This document shows, one piece after another, positions 6,726-16,153 of a DNA stretch of 64,000 nucleotides. Position numbers and translations under genes: made by a program. This DNA is from Streptococcus equinus (GTDB taxonomy: Bacteria; Bacillota; Bacilli; Lactobacillales; Streptococcaceae). The DNA is taken from positions 372,001 through 436,000 of the forward strand of contig NZ_FNKE01000001.1 in the NCBI RefSeq assembly GCF_900101445.1, in the 5' to 3' direction. Position 1 is the first letter of the stretch. The number at the start of each line of letters is the position of its first letter. The notes under the pieces were generated by a model that ran no database searches, was not told where the DNA came from, and saw only the letters and a program-made list of their open reading frames with translations.

Positions 6726-9700
6726 ATGGCGACACCGTTAGGTAATATGGTTGTCCATCTAGGTCTTGATAACTCGGGATTTCAATCTAAGTTAAGACAA
6801 ACGACTGGGAGTATCAAAAGCTTCAAAAATGACATCAAAAAGATGGAAAATCAACTCAAAACAAGTCAAGCGATGTCTAAATATGCTATAACTGGTCGTG
6901 AAGCTTTTAAGGCGTACGGTTATCAAGTTAAAGACCTTAACCGACTGATTACTACACATTCTCAGTATCAATCTAAACTAGTTGGCGATTATAATAGAGT
7001 CGCTGCTGGGACTCGTGGACTTGCCGATGATTTAAAAGCTACTAATAAACAATATCGTGAAGCAAAGGGTCTTTATGGCGAAAATAGTGAAGAAGCTAAA
7101 GCTTACGCTGTTCGTTTAGATGAAATCAAAGGGGCTATGGAGTCTGGGACTAAACAAGCGGAGAACCTGGCTAGAGAATATGAGAATAGTCGCCAAAAAC
7201 TTTTTCAATATCGCTCAGAGTTAAAAGAAGCTATTGAGACACAGTATTCTCAACATAGTCTAACTGCTCGTTTAGGGAAAGGTTTGACGACTATCGGTAA
7301 TGGTTTGTCTACAGTTAGTCAGAAAACTCGTGGGATGACAGTTGCTATAGGGACTGGGTTTGCGGTCGCAACAAAGAGTGCCTTAGATTTTGAAGATGGT
7401 ATGAATACTATTCGTGCTTTGATTGCTGATGATGTTCCTGCTCAGCAAATGAACTCTGTAATGAACCAATTGAGTCATTCTGTTAAAGAATATGCTACAA
7501 CGTATGGTATCAGTACAGGTGAGGTCATCGAAGGTATGCAGGAGATGATTCGCCGTGGTTATGATGTTAACCAAACCATGGCAGCAATGCCTCATGTTCT
7601 TCAAGCAAGTAAAGCTTCGGGGGAAGACTTTGGTACTGTTATGCATGCCACAACAGCTATTCTGGAACAGTTTAATTTAAAAGCTGAGGATACACAACGT
7701 GTTACAGATAGTTTGACTTATGTCGCCAATAAAACTGCCTCAGACTATTCTTCATTAGGTACCGCTATGGAATATGTAGGTCCGATGGCGGCTACTGCGG
7801 GGATATCTCTTGAACAAACTGCAGCGGCGATTGGTCTTCTGTCTCAGCGTGGTATTGAAGGTGAAAAAGCAGGTACTAACTTACGTGCGATGTTAACAAC
7901 ACTTGTCAATCCGACTGATGCAAATGCAGCAGCGTGGGAGAGAATGGGAGTATCTACCGACGCATTCTTAGCAGGAAGCATTGATTTAGCTGATGTTCTC
8001 GACTTGATTAAAACTAACACCGAAGGGATGACTGATGCACAAAAAGCAGCTCTTATCTCGCAAGCTGTAGGACGTACGGGTCAGGCAGGGCTAAATGCTA
8101 TGGTTGCACAGGGTGGGGATGCTCTGCGTAATCTTACATCTGCAACAGAGCAAGCAACAGGTTCGACTAAAAAAATGTCAGACCAGATGATGGAGTCTTC
8201 GCAAAATCAATTAGCACAAATGAAATCGGAATTACAAGTTCTTGCGACCGAAATTGGAGAAGACTTGCTTCCTTATCTTGAAGATATTATCGATGAAGGG
8301 AAAGGTGTTGTTGATTGGTTTAAAAACTTAAACCCTAAAACAAAGGAAGCTGCGCTGAAATTTGCTTTATTGACTGCTGCGATTAGTCCGTTCTCAGGTG
8401 CCTTAGGTCTTCTGTTTAGTACTGGTGGCAAGACACTTTCAATGATTGCAAGTCTTTCTGGGAAAGTAAGAGGGCTAACAGCTGCATTAAAAGTTGGTAC
8501 AGGCGGTGCAGCGATGGCTGGAGAGTTAGCAACTATCGGTGGTGCTGCTGTTACAACAGAAAGCAGTGTTGGTCTTCTTGGTGGTGCGATTGCAGCGCTT
8601 GCTAATCCGTTAGGTATCACAGTAGGAGCGCTTGCTTTGGCTGGTGGTGGGCTATTAGCTTATGAAGCTTACCTTGACCAAGGACGTGCTCGTACAGAAG
8701 AGTGGGGGACTGCTGTAAGTAATGTAGAAGCTGACCAGTTGTCACGTTTTAAAGCGAAAGTTGATGAAACTAATGAATCAATGTACCTTTTCGGTACAAA
8801 GGCTGGTGACATTGATAAAGTTAAAGAATCTGTACAACAGTTGGCGGAGGCAGTTAAAGAGCTTAACAATGACCATCTAAATAAAGATATTGACTTAGCG
8901 AACAAGCTTGGTTTAAGTGATACTGTAATAGAAGGGTTAAAAAGTCGTGCTAATCAGGTCAACGATAATATCCAGACAATGTCTGATGAGGTTATTGCTA
9001 TTTATGAAAAACATAACAATGATACTAGTCAGTTAACTGAACAAGAAAAAAACATCGTCTTAAATAATCAAAATGAGATGATTAACAAACAGTTAGAATT
9101 GATGAACTTCTCAGCTAAAGAACGTAAAGCTTTACAAACTGCTATTAACGGAGACTTCGAGTCTTTAAATAAGACACAACAGGATAAAGCTATAAAAAAT
9201 GTTCAGAAGATGCTTGACAATGAAAATGATGCATACAAAAAGAAAAAAGGTGAACTAAAAGAAATCCTTAAACAATTTGGGGATGATGAAAGCAAGCTAT
9301 CTGAGAATGAAAAAAATGCTCGTAAAGAGGTTTTGGATGAAATAGATAAATTGGAAGCTGACCACGCAGCTAAAAAGGATGCTTATACAAAACAAATTGC
9401 AGACATGCAACAAAAAGTTTTTAAACAGATGGGGCTAGATGCTAAAGAGTCAGCCCTTTCTATGGAAGCTATTGGAAAAGTCATGGAAGAAAATGGGCTT
9501 ACTTATGAACAAGCTGTTGAGAAGATGACAAAAGCCTCAAGTAAAGCTGTTGATAATAATAAAATGTGGGCTCATTCAACGGCAGATATGACAGAAGAAA
9601 CAAAAACTGCCAATGCTACATGGAATAGTTTGGTTTGGCAAGATGGAAAAATAAAAACCAATGCTCAAGAAGTTCTTCAAGAGGCGCTTAATGCTGAAGA

Positions 9701-11222
9701 TGGGTGGAACAGTATGAAGTTTGTTGTTCAAAATGCAGAATTGGACTCTAATGCTGTTTTTGCTGTAGGTCAAGCTTTAATAGCTACAGACCAGTGGAAT
9801 GGCTTGTCTCCAGAAGATAAACAGTTGATTATTGATAAAGCTCCAGCTATGGGGGCTATCAATGAAACAGCTGAGAATATGGAGGCTTGGAAACAAATCC
9901 CTGACCCAATCAAAAATTTCTTAGCACAAGATGACGACTTCTTGAATAAAACCAAAACCACAAAAGAGGTGCTTTCTAACTGGCAAGAGTTACCTGATGC
10001 TGTAAAAAATTTTTTAGGAAATAATAGCAACTTTCTTACTAGCGCAGACGAAGCTAAGCAATTCCTTAAATCTTGGGATAATATGCCTGAAATAGTTAAA
10101 AGTCTTTTAGGTGATAATAATAACTTTGTATCAAGTGCGGATGAAGCCAAAACTCTACTGAACACTTGGGATAATATGCCTGAAAAAGTTAAGAAAATGC
10201 TTGGTGAAAATAAAGATTTTAAAGAAAAAGCAGATGTAGCAGTAGATACTTTAAGAAACTGGAATTCTTTATCACCCAGTGTTAAAGATTTGATTGCTAA
10301 CAATTTAGCTTCTATGCCAGCCGAAGATGCTCAAAGAGCTGTAGATGCTTTAACTGGTAAAACAGTGGATTTGGATGCATTGAACAACACGCTTCCGGGT
10401 GTAAATGATGCGGTAACTTCCGTAGGTAGTTTTACTGGTAAAACTGTTTCATTATTAGCGATGGATAATACAACAGGTACTGTAGTTATTACACAAGCCA
10501 AAATAGACAGTGTGCAACAAAAAAGAGCTGCTGAACTAAAAGCAAAAGATAACACTGCACAAGTTAGGTCAAGTGTGCAAAGTGGTATTAATGCTATTAA
10601 GCAACAATATCCAGTGGCTATTGAAGCCGCTGACCATATTACTAGCGCAGTAAGTGGATGGATGGCTAGACTTCCTAAATCACATACAATTAACATTGTT
10701 GCTAACGTTGCTGGAAAAGTAGCAAAAATATTAGGGTTTGAAAACGGGACAAACTATCACCGTGGTGGTTTGGCAATGGTCAATGACCAGAAAAATGCGA
10801 ACTACAAAGAGTTGGTAACACTTCCAGGTGGTGTAAGTTTTATCCCAGAAGGACGCAATGTTATTTTGCCTTTGCCACGAGGTTCTAAGGTCTTAAAGGC
10901 AAGTAAGACTAAGTCTTTGATGCAGAAATACGGACTTCCTAAATATGCTAATGGGGTTGGTTACTCTGCAAACTCCCCACTATTTAAGGCGATGGATAGT
11001 GTGCAACAGAAAATTAGTGTTACACCAGCTCCAGAGGTGAACATTGATAATGCTCAGGTTCTTTTGATATTGAAAGAAATTGCTAATCTTTTGCGTGATG
11101 GGAATAAGAAAGTACCTGTAGCTAAGGTTTATATGGATGGAGAATTAATTACACGTAAGGTGACTGAAGAGCAAAATCGTAGGTCACGTATTGATAGTAT
11201 TATGAAAGGAGTACCAATTTGA
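6726..11222 (+). CDS. Tail tape measure protein
   Basis: A 1498-aa protein that sets tail length and is threaded through the tail tube. Residues 1-190 are coiled coil. Residues about 215-400 match the TP901-type core (FEDGMNTIRALI, YGISTGEVIEGMQEMIRRGYD, GISLEQTAAAIGLLSQRGIEGEKAG). Hydrophobic stretches near residues 540-650 (ALLTAAISPFSGALGLLF, LANPLGITVGALALAGGGLL) may insert in the host membrane at injection. Residues 1054-1177 hold four tandem 31-residue Trp-containing repeats, with a diverged fifth after them. The C-terminus (MARLPKSHTINIVANVAGKV, then GGVSFIPEGRNVILPLPRGS) is typical of streptococcal phages. The stop overlaps the next start. Confidence 0.95.
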   Translation: MATPLGNMVVHLGLDNSGFQSKLRQTTGSIKSFKNDIKKMENQLKTSQAMSKYAITGREAFKAYGYQVKDLNRLITTHSQYQSKLVGDYNRVAAGTRGLADDLKATNKQYREAKGLYGENSEEAKAYAVRLDEIKGAMESGTKQAENLAREYENSRQKLFQYRSELKEAIETQYSQHSLTARLGKGLTTIGNGLSTVSQKTRGMTVAIGTGFAVATKSALDFEDGMNTIRALIADDVPAQQMNSVMNQLSHSVKEYATTYGISTGEVIEGMQEMIRRGYDVNQTMAAMPHVLQASKASGEDFGTVMHATTAILEQFNLKAEDTQRVTDSLTYVANKTASDYSSLGTAMEYVGPMAATAGISLEQTAAAIGLLSQRGIEGEKAGTNLRAMLTTLVNPTDANAAAWERMGVSTDAFLAGSIDLADVLDLIKTNTEGMTDAQKAALISQAVGRTGQAGLNAMVAQGGDALRNLTSATEQATGSTKKMSDQMMESSQNQLAQMKSELQVLATEIGEDLLPYLEDIIDEGKGVVDWFKNLNPKTKEAALKFALLTAAISPFSGALGLLFSTGGKTLSMIASLSGKVRGLTAALKVGTGGAAMAGELATIGGAAVTTESSVGLLGGAIAALANPLGITVGALALAGGGLLAYEAYLDQGRARTEEWGTAVSNVEADQLSRFKAKVDETNESMYLFGTKAGDIDKVKESVQQLAEAVKELNNDHLNKDIDLANKLGLSDTVIEGLKSRANQVNDNIQTMSDEVIAIYEKHNNDTSQLTEQEKNIVLNNQNEMINKQLELMNFSAKERKALQTAINGDFESLNKTQQDKAIKNVQKMLDNENDAYKKKKGELKEILKQFGDDESKLSENEKNARKEVLDEIDKLEADHAAKKDAYTKQIADMQQKVFKQMGLDAKESALSMEAIGKVMEENGLTYEQAVEKMTKASSKAVDNNKMWAHSTADMTEETKTANATWNSLVWQDGKIKTNAQEVLQEALNAEDGWNSMKFVVQNAELDSNAVFAVGQALIATDQWNGLSPEDKQLIIDKAPAMGAINETAENMEAWKQIPDPIKNFLAQDDDFLNKTKTTKEVLSNWQELPDAVKNFLGNNSNFLTSADEAKQFLKSWDNMPEIVKSLLGDNNNFVSSADEAKTLLNTWDNMPEKVKKMLGENKDFKEKADVAVDTLRNWNSLSPSVKDLIANNLASMPAEDAQRAVDALTGKTVDLDALNNTLPGVNDAVTSVGSFTGKTVSLLAMDNTTGTVVITQAKIDSVQQKRAAELKAKDNTAQVRSSVQSGINAIKQQYPVAIEAADHITSAVSGWMARLPKSHTINIVANVAGKVAKILGFENGTNYHRGGLAMVNDQKNANYKELVTLPGGVSFIPEGRNVILPLPRGSKVLKASKTKSLMQKYGLPKYANGVGYSANSPLFKAMDSVQQKISVTPAPEVNIDNAQVLLILKEIANLLRDGNKKVPVAKVYMDGELITRKVTEEQNRRSRIDSIMKGVPI
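9885..10256 (+). repeat. Four tandem 93-bp units in the tape measure gene
   Basis: Exactly 4 x 93 nt, each coding a 31-residue unit with the pattern xWxxxPxxVKxxLxxxxxFxxxADxAxxxLx. Examples of unit starts are AWKQIPDPIKNFLA, NWQELPDAVKNFLG, SWDNMPEIVKSLLG and TWDNMPEKVKKMLG. A fifth, diverged copy begins NWNSLSPSVKDLIA. DNA identity is highest between units 2, 3 and 4. Change in copy number would alter tail length in roughly 46-Angstrom steps if the segment is helical. Confidence 0.85.
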
Positions 11223-12736
11223 GTTTTAGAGGTGTAACGGCGACTTATAATGGTGTTGATTTATCAGACTATTGGGAGTATATCACCGATATTCGCCGTG
11301 ATGCAGGAAATGAAGATAATCTTGTGACAGAGGATACTCCTAGATTAGGTGAAGAGCTTATGCGTATTTCTCGAGGCGCTAAGATTATCGAAGTTGAGTT
11401 TACTATTTGGTCAGATGACAGAAACAAAGTAAAACGTCAGCTCGCTAAAATTTTTAGGGTTGATTCACCTAAGAAACTAATCTTTTCTGATGAACCTGAT
11501 AAGTATTATTGGGCAATAAAATCTGGAAAGATTGAGATGCGTGAAGATATTCTTAAACGTTCTACTGGGACAATTACTTTTTTTGTTGAAGATGGTGTTG
11601 CTCACTCGACAACTTATAAACGATACGATAATCCAACTGTATCTGGAAATAAAATCACTTTTGAGATTGATAATGAGGGGAGTGAGAATGCTTATCCGAT
11701 TATTAAAATCAAACATAATTCCGAGAATGGTTACATCGGCGTTGTAAATAGTACAGGTGCTCTTGAAGTAGGTAACAAACAAGAAGTAGATGGGGAGATG
11801 GCTCAAAAAAATGTCACTCTTCATAAAAATGCTGGTGGTGACTTTTCTGATTGGGTGGATGGCACACAGAATTTTGAAAACCCACATAAGATTGTCAACA
11901 CAAGGATGACTTCTGATAAAGCTTTTGGTGGGCGTTTAGGTGTGCTACCTGATAGTTTTCTAACTAGTGGTGTAGCAGGTAGTCTTCAGTATGGTGCGGT
12001 AAAAGAATTACCGCTTGCTGAGACTGCTAAGAACTGGTATATCTGGGCAAGGGCTTGGTTTGAAACAGGACTGATGGGACAAACAGGCGCTTGGTGTTTG
12101 ACTGTCATCGATGAAGAAGACCATCTTATTGCAGGTATGGCGATTGAAAAAACAGATGCTTCTGGGAATACCGCTCAGATTCGTTTCCTTTTAGGGGATG
12201 GTAACGGCGGTAGTCGAGTAATGCAAACCATTAATTTCACGCCGTGCCTATGGTTCCCACCTAACCCATATGGTTCTGAGGGACGACAAGAAAATAAAGA
12301 TGCTAACATGTTTGACTTGTTAAAAGAAGGAGACACGATTAAATATTATTGGTATGGTTCTAGTTTCCGCTACTCAGATGCTAGGATTAGGGACAAAAAT
12401 GCTAAGAAGGTTCAATTCTTTGTTGGTCAATATACTGGTCGTAATGTAACTGACCGCATGGTTAGTATGCACTCCATTAATTACTTTACTTTTGAAAAAC
12501 TTCATGTTGATTATTGGAAAGATGTTCCTAACCGTTATCCAATGGGGTCGAATGTTGTTTTATCTAGTGAGGATGTAAGTATTGTTGTGGATGGTCTAAA
12601 TAGGCAAATGGACTTTGTCTATGGGTCAAAATTTATTGAAATCCCTCCTGGTAAGTCTACTTTGGAGATTTATACATCAGATTGGTGTAAGAAAGCTCCA
12701 GAAGTAACGGTTGAATTTGAAGAAAGGTGGTTATAA
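11219..12736 (+). CDS. Distal tail protein (Dit) with large C-terminal insertion
   Basis: A 505-aa baseplate protein starting at TTG (11219) behind AAAGGAG and overlapping the tape measure stop. Residues 1-140 are the Dit N-domain (YNGVDLSDYWEYITDIRR, KIIEVEFTIWSDDRNKVKRQ, SDEPDKYYWAIKSGKIEM). Ordinary Dit proteins are about 250 aa. Here a segment of about 220 residues (from about SDWVDGTQNFENPHK to YFTFEKLHVDYWKDVP) with a lectin-like beta profile is inserted before the final Dit strands (GKSTLEIYTSDWCKKAPEV), as in evolved Dits that help bind host saccharides. Confidence 0.85.
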   Translation: MSFRGVTATYNGVDLSDYWEYITDIRRDAGNEDNLVTEDTPRLGEELMRISRGAKIIEVEFTIWSDDRNKVKRQLAKIFRVDSPKKLIFSDEPDKYYWAIKSGKIEMREDILKRSTGTITFFVEDGVAHSTTYKRYDNPTVSGNKITFEIDNEGSENAYPIIKIKHNSENGYIGVVNSTGALEVGNKQEVDGEMAQKNVTLHKNAGGDFSDWVDGTQNFENPHKIVNTRMTSDKAFGGRLGVLPDSFLTSGVAGSLQYGAVKELPLAETAKNWYIWARAWFETGLMGQTGAWCLTVIDEEDHLIAGMAIEKTDASGNTAQIRFLLGDGNGGSRVMQTINFTPCLWFPPNPYGSEGRQENKDANMFDLLKEGDTIKYYWYGSSFRYSDARIRDKNAKKVQFFVGQYTGRNVTDRMVSMHSINYFTFEKLHVDYWKDVPNRYPMGSNVVLSSEDVSIVVDGLNRQMDFVYGSKFIEIPPGKSTLEIYTSDWCKKAPEVTVEFEERWL

Positions 12737-14794
12737 TTGAAAACATTTTTTCAGGTTCCAACAATAACAATTCATGACCCACAGCTTAGGATTGTAGGGG
12801 TTATTGATAACGACAAACCGAATAGTATTCACTTTTTTGATGATAAATGGGAACGAGACCTAGCAACTGGTGCTAGCGTCTTTTCTTTTTCGGTTTATAA
12901 GAAATTTACAGCAGATAATGAGCTTCAACAGAATCCTACAGAAGTACTAAGAAAACGGAATTTTATTTCTTTTGATTACAAGGGCGAGACGTTTCTTTTT
13001 ACTATATATAAGATAAAAGAAACTCGTACAATGCTTGAGCTAGAATGTCGTAATCTTAACCTTGAACTTATTAATGAAGATGCGATTCCTTTTAAATCTG
13101 ACCAGCCGTTAACGTTTAAACAATACGCTGAGAAGATGGATTTGCTTAATTTTACGAAGCTAAGTATTGGGATTAATGAGATTGAGTCTTACACACGAAC
13201 ACTGGAGTTCACAAATTCTGAAACTAAGTTAGCACGTCTGCTAGCTTTGCTTTCTAAATTCAATGCTGAACATGAGTTTAAGACATTCTTGAACTCAGAC
13301 GGGACACTGAAAGAGTTTAAGATAAATGTTTACAAAGAGTATGACGGTGATAATTACGGAGTTGGTAAAAAGCAAAAAAATATCATTTTGTTAGGGGAAC
13401 GTCACCTAACTGATATTACACGTACAGTTGATTATGACGGCTTGTTTACAATGCTTGTTCCTACAAGCTCACAGAGTGTATCTGATGAAAAAGAAAAGGC
13501 TGATGAACATGGTCAAACGGTAACTACGGTGAAAAATCCAGATGGTTCGACTACACGAACAACAGTTTGGAAAAACTCAGATGGTTCACAAAGTAAGACG
13601 GTCATCAATACAAGAGTGATTAAAAACGCTGATGGTAGTACCACAACCATTAAACGTACTGAGAAGGCTAATGGTTCTATTCTTGAGACAACAACTGTCC
13701 GTACATCAAAAGGTAATACTAATTCTACGACAAAAGTATTAAAACAAGCGACTAGTAATAAGGATACTGGTGAGAAAGAGCTTATTGACTTAGGGTCAAT
13801 GCCTGACTGGGAAGTAAAAAACAGTGAAGGTGAGGTTGAGTTTTATAAACGAGGAGCTTCACTATATGCTCCAATAGCTGCAAAACTATATCCGTCTACT
13901 TTCACAACAGCGACTCAGTCGGACCAATGGATTCGTAAAGATATCAGCTATGATGCTAAAACTTCTGAGGAGTTGGAGCAGATGGCGTTTAAGGATTTAA
14001 AACTTCATGCTTATCCAGCTATTACATATGAAATTGAGGGATGGACTGACCTTGATATTGGTGATAGGGTGCCAATTCAAGACGATGAGTTCAGCCCTAT
14101 TTTGATTATCGAAGCCAGAGTTACAAAACAAGAGCTCTGTTTTACAAGACCGGAAAATAGTCGCACAACTTATGATAATTTTAAATCGTTAAGTAATAAC
14201 CTTTCTGCTGATATTCAAGTACGTTTGGCTGAGATGATTGAAGAAGTCAAACCATACACTATTAAATTGTCAACAGATAATGGGACGACTTTTAAAAACG
14301 GTACTGGGGAGAGTGTCGTGAAAGCTACTCTTTTTAAAGGAGAAAAACAAGTCTACACAGATGTGAGCTGGCGCTGGGCTCTCGATGGTGAGGTTCAGGT
14401 TGCAATGCAATATCTATTGAAGGCAAAAGATATTGAGAATACAGCGGTGCTTACTGTATCAGGATATGTTGAAAACAAAGAAGTAGCGACTACAGAGGTT
14501 ACTGTTACTAACTTGGTTGAGCCAACAAGCCTAGTTATCAAAACAAGTAATGGGAATCTATTCAAAAACAATTTTATCAACACTACGCTTACAGCAACAC
14601 TTTGGCGTGGTGGCAAAGAAATTGATAAGGATGGCAAAGATTATAGCTATATTTGGACAAAAACAGATGATGAAGGTAATCCTGATGAAATCTGGAATCA
14701 AGACCATAGCTACTCACAAAAAACAATTGAAATCACACAAAAGGATGTATTTAGAAGAGCTCAATTTGAATGTAATGTTGAGCCCCTCGGTTAA
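12737..14794 (+). CDS. Tail hub / Tal-type baseplate protein with Ig-like repeats
   Basis: A 685-aa protein with a TTG start immediately after the Dit stop. The first 380 residues follow the gp27/Tal tail-hub pattern (IRKDISYDAKTSEELEQMAF, DIGDRVPIQDDEFSPILIIE). A Thr/Ser-rich, low-complexity insert (NPDGSTTRTTVWKNSDGSQ, RVIKNADGSTTTIKRTEKA) interrupts the hub at about residues 245-345. The C-terminal 190 residues hold two Ig-like repeats (KLSTDNGTTFKNGTGES and VIKTSNGNLFKNNFINTT). No lysin domain (NlpC/P60, M23 or lysozyme) is visible, so peptidoglycan cleavage is not supported. Confidence 0.8.
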   Translation: MKTFFQVPTITIHDPQLRIVGVIDNDKPNSIHFFDDKWERDLATGASVFSFSVYKKFTADNELQQNPTEVLRKRNFISFDYKGETFLFTIYKIKETRTMLELECRNLNLELINEDAIPFKSDQPLTFKQYAEKMDLLNFTKLSIGINEIESYTRTLEFTNSETKLARLLALLSKFNAEHEFKTFLNSDGTLKEFKINVYKEYDGDNYGVGKKQKNIILLGERHLTDITRTVDYDGLFTMLVPTSSQSVSDEKEKADEHGQTVTTVKNPDGSTTRTTVWKNSDGSQSKTVINTRVIKNADGSTTTIKRTEKANGSILETTTVRTSKGNTNSTTKVLKQATSNKDTGEKELIDLGSMPDWEVKNSEGEVEFYKRGASLYAPIAAKLYPSTFTTATQSDQWIRKDISYDAKTSEELEQMAFKDLKLHAYPAITYEIEGWTDLDIGDRVPIQDDEFSPILIIEARVTKQELCFTRPENSRTTYDNFKSLSNNLSADIQVRLAEMIEEVKPYTIKLSTDNGTTFKNGTGESVVKATLFKGEKQVYTDVSWRWALDGEVQVAMQYLLKAKDIENTAVLTVSGYVENKEVATTEVTVTNLVEPTSLVIKTSNGNLFKNNFINTTLTATLWRGGKEIDKDGKDYSYIWTKTDDEGNPDEIWNQDHSYSQKTIEITQKDVFRRAQFECNVEPLG

Positions 14795-14814
14795 AAAGGA
14801 AAGGAAATTTAAAA

Positions 14815-15939
14815 ATGGGAATTATTTCAAGTGGACAAATTACAATCACAGACTTATCAGATGCGCCCGTACTAAGCGCTTTTATCACAGCTAGTCAAAC
14901 GACTACACAAGTATTTGACCAAACAACAAACGGCTACAATCCATCATATGCAGGAAATCCACAAGTATTGACCCTTAATTTAACTAAAGCGGGGCAAACA
15001 GCTTCAATTATTGGTCAAGTTGGTAAAGTATCTTGGTATGAATATAATGGTTCAACTAAAACGGCTATTACAAGCACGTCTGACAAAGATAATCAGTATT
15101 TGACTGGCTCACACAATGAAGCTTTACACACTAAGGTCAACGTGCCAGCGAATGCAGGGGCAAAACGCTATGAAGCTGTTGGTACATGGACCGACCCAGT
15201 TACAGGTTTGAAAGTTGATTTTCGTGCACAAATTGATTTGCTAGCGGTTCAGCTTGGTAAACAATCGCTTGTTCTAAATGTGTATACAGGTAAAGGTAAT
15301 ACATTCTACAACAACCAGCCAGGTAGTCTAACTGTCAATGCTGACCTTTACAAAGGTAACAACCTTTCAGGCGGAAACAAACAATTCAAATTCTTCTATT
15401 TTGATAGTTCGGTTTCAGCGACTAATTCAGCTGGTTACGATGCGGACGGTGGTCTTGGATGGCACCTATGTTCATCGACTACAACAGGACAAACACCAAA
15501 CGTTGAACCATCAGCTAATACAACTGCTCAAGGTATCCTCACAGTGACACCAGATAAAGTTACAAACTCGCAAACATTTAAGGTTGTCTGCATCGACAAA
15601 GTTGGTGGCACTAATGGTCAAAAAGCTATTGGTGTTGCGACAATTCTTGACTTTTCAGACCCAATTGTAGTGGTAGTTGAGTCAACAGCTGGTAACACGT
15701 TTAAGAACTCATCTGGTTCAACAACATTGAAAGCACGTCTTTATCGCAAAGGTGAAGAGTTGGATGCAGACGGTTCTAGTAAAGCTTATACATATAAATG
15801 GTCACGCCGTGATAAAAATGGAACGCTGGATGCAAACTTTGGTGGTACTGGAAATCAATATAAAGTTGGTAAATCTATTACAGTCTCAGCTAGCAATGTT
15901 AGCGACAAAGCAACATTCTTCTGTGAAGTGTTTGAGTAA
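14815..15939 (+). CDS. Minor tail protein with Ig-like domains
   Basis: A 374-aa beta-rich protein (MGIISSGQITITDLSDAPVL). Its last 90 residues (VVESTAGNTFKNSSGSTTLKA, in two segments with RLYRKGEELDADGSSKAY and YKWSRRDKNGTLD) repeat the Ig-like unit that ends the upstream hub protein. A weaker copy lies in the middle (VYTGKGNTFYNNQPGSLTV). The N-terminus SGQITITDLSDAP is common in streptococcal phage tail proteins. Its role is probably structural or adhesive at the tail tip. Confidence 0.75.
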   Translation: MGIISSGQITITDLSDAPVLSAFITASQTTTQVFDQTTNGYNPSYAGNPQVLTLNLTKAGQTASIIGQVGKVSWYEYNGSTKTAITSTSDKDNQYLTGSHNEALHTKVNVPANAGAKRYEAVGTWTDPVTGLKVDFRAQIDLLAVQLGKQSLVLNVYTGKGNTFYNNQPGSLTVNADLYKGNNLSGGNKQFKFFYFDSSVSATNSAGYDADGGLGWHLCSSTTTGQTPNVEPSANTTAQGILTVTPDKVTNSQTFKVVCIDKVGGTNGQKAIGVATILDFSDPIVVVVESTAGNTFKNSSGSTTLKARLYRKGEELDADGSSKAYTYKWSRRDKNGTLDANFGGTGNQYKVGKSITVSASNVSDKATFFCEVFE

Positions 15940-15952
15940 GGAGGTATGAAAT

Positions 15953-16153
15953 ATGATTAGAGCTGAAATTGAACTAGGCGGAAAGCTTGAAGTTGTCCAT
16001 GTTGATGTCAAAACGAAAGAAGAAGCAATCGAATTCCTACTTTCTAAGCAGTTTGGCTTTCTGACTCAAATTTGGAAATTAGAAGAGGTGAACGATGAAA
16101 CTAATAGCATCAAATCAGATGACGCTAACAAATCTAAAGGAAAAGGCGATTGA
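15953..16153 (+). CDS. Small conserved phage tail-region protein, 66 aa
   Basis: MIRAEIELGGKLEVVHVDVK followed by KTKEEAIEFLLSKQFGF: a compact alpha/beta protein between the Ig-like tail gene and the fibre gene, overlapping the latter by 59 nt. AAGGAGG precedes the ATG. Similar small proteins occur at this place in streptococcal phages; I know of no function. Confidence 0.65.
   Translation: MIRAEIELGGKLEVVHVDVKTKEEAIEFLLSKQFGFLTQIWKLEEVNDETNSIKSDDANKSKGKGD

Noticed and set aside
12737-14794. Peptidoglycan hydrolase activity of the tail hub protein
   Set aside because: No NlpC/P60, M23, CHAP or lysozyme motif is visible; only hub and Ig-like segments.
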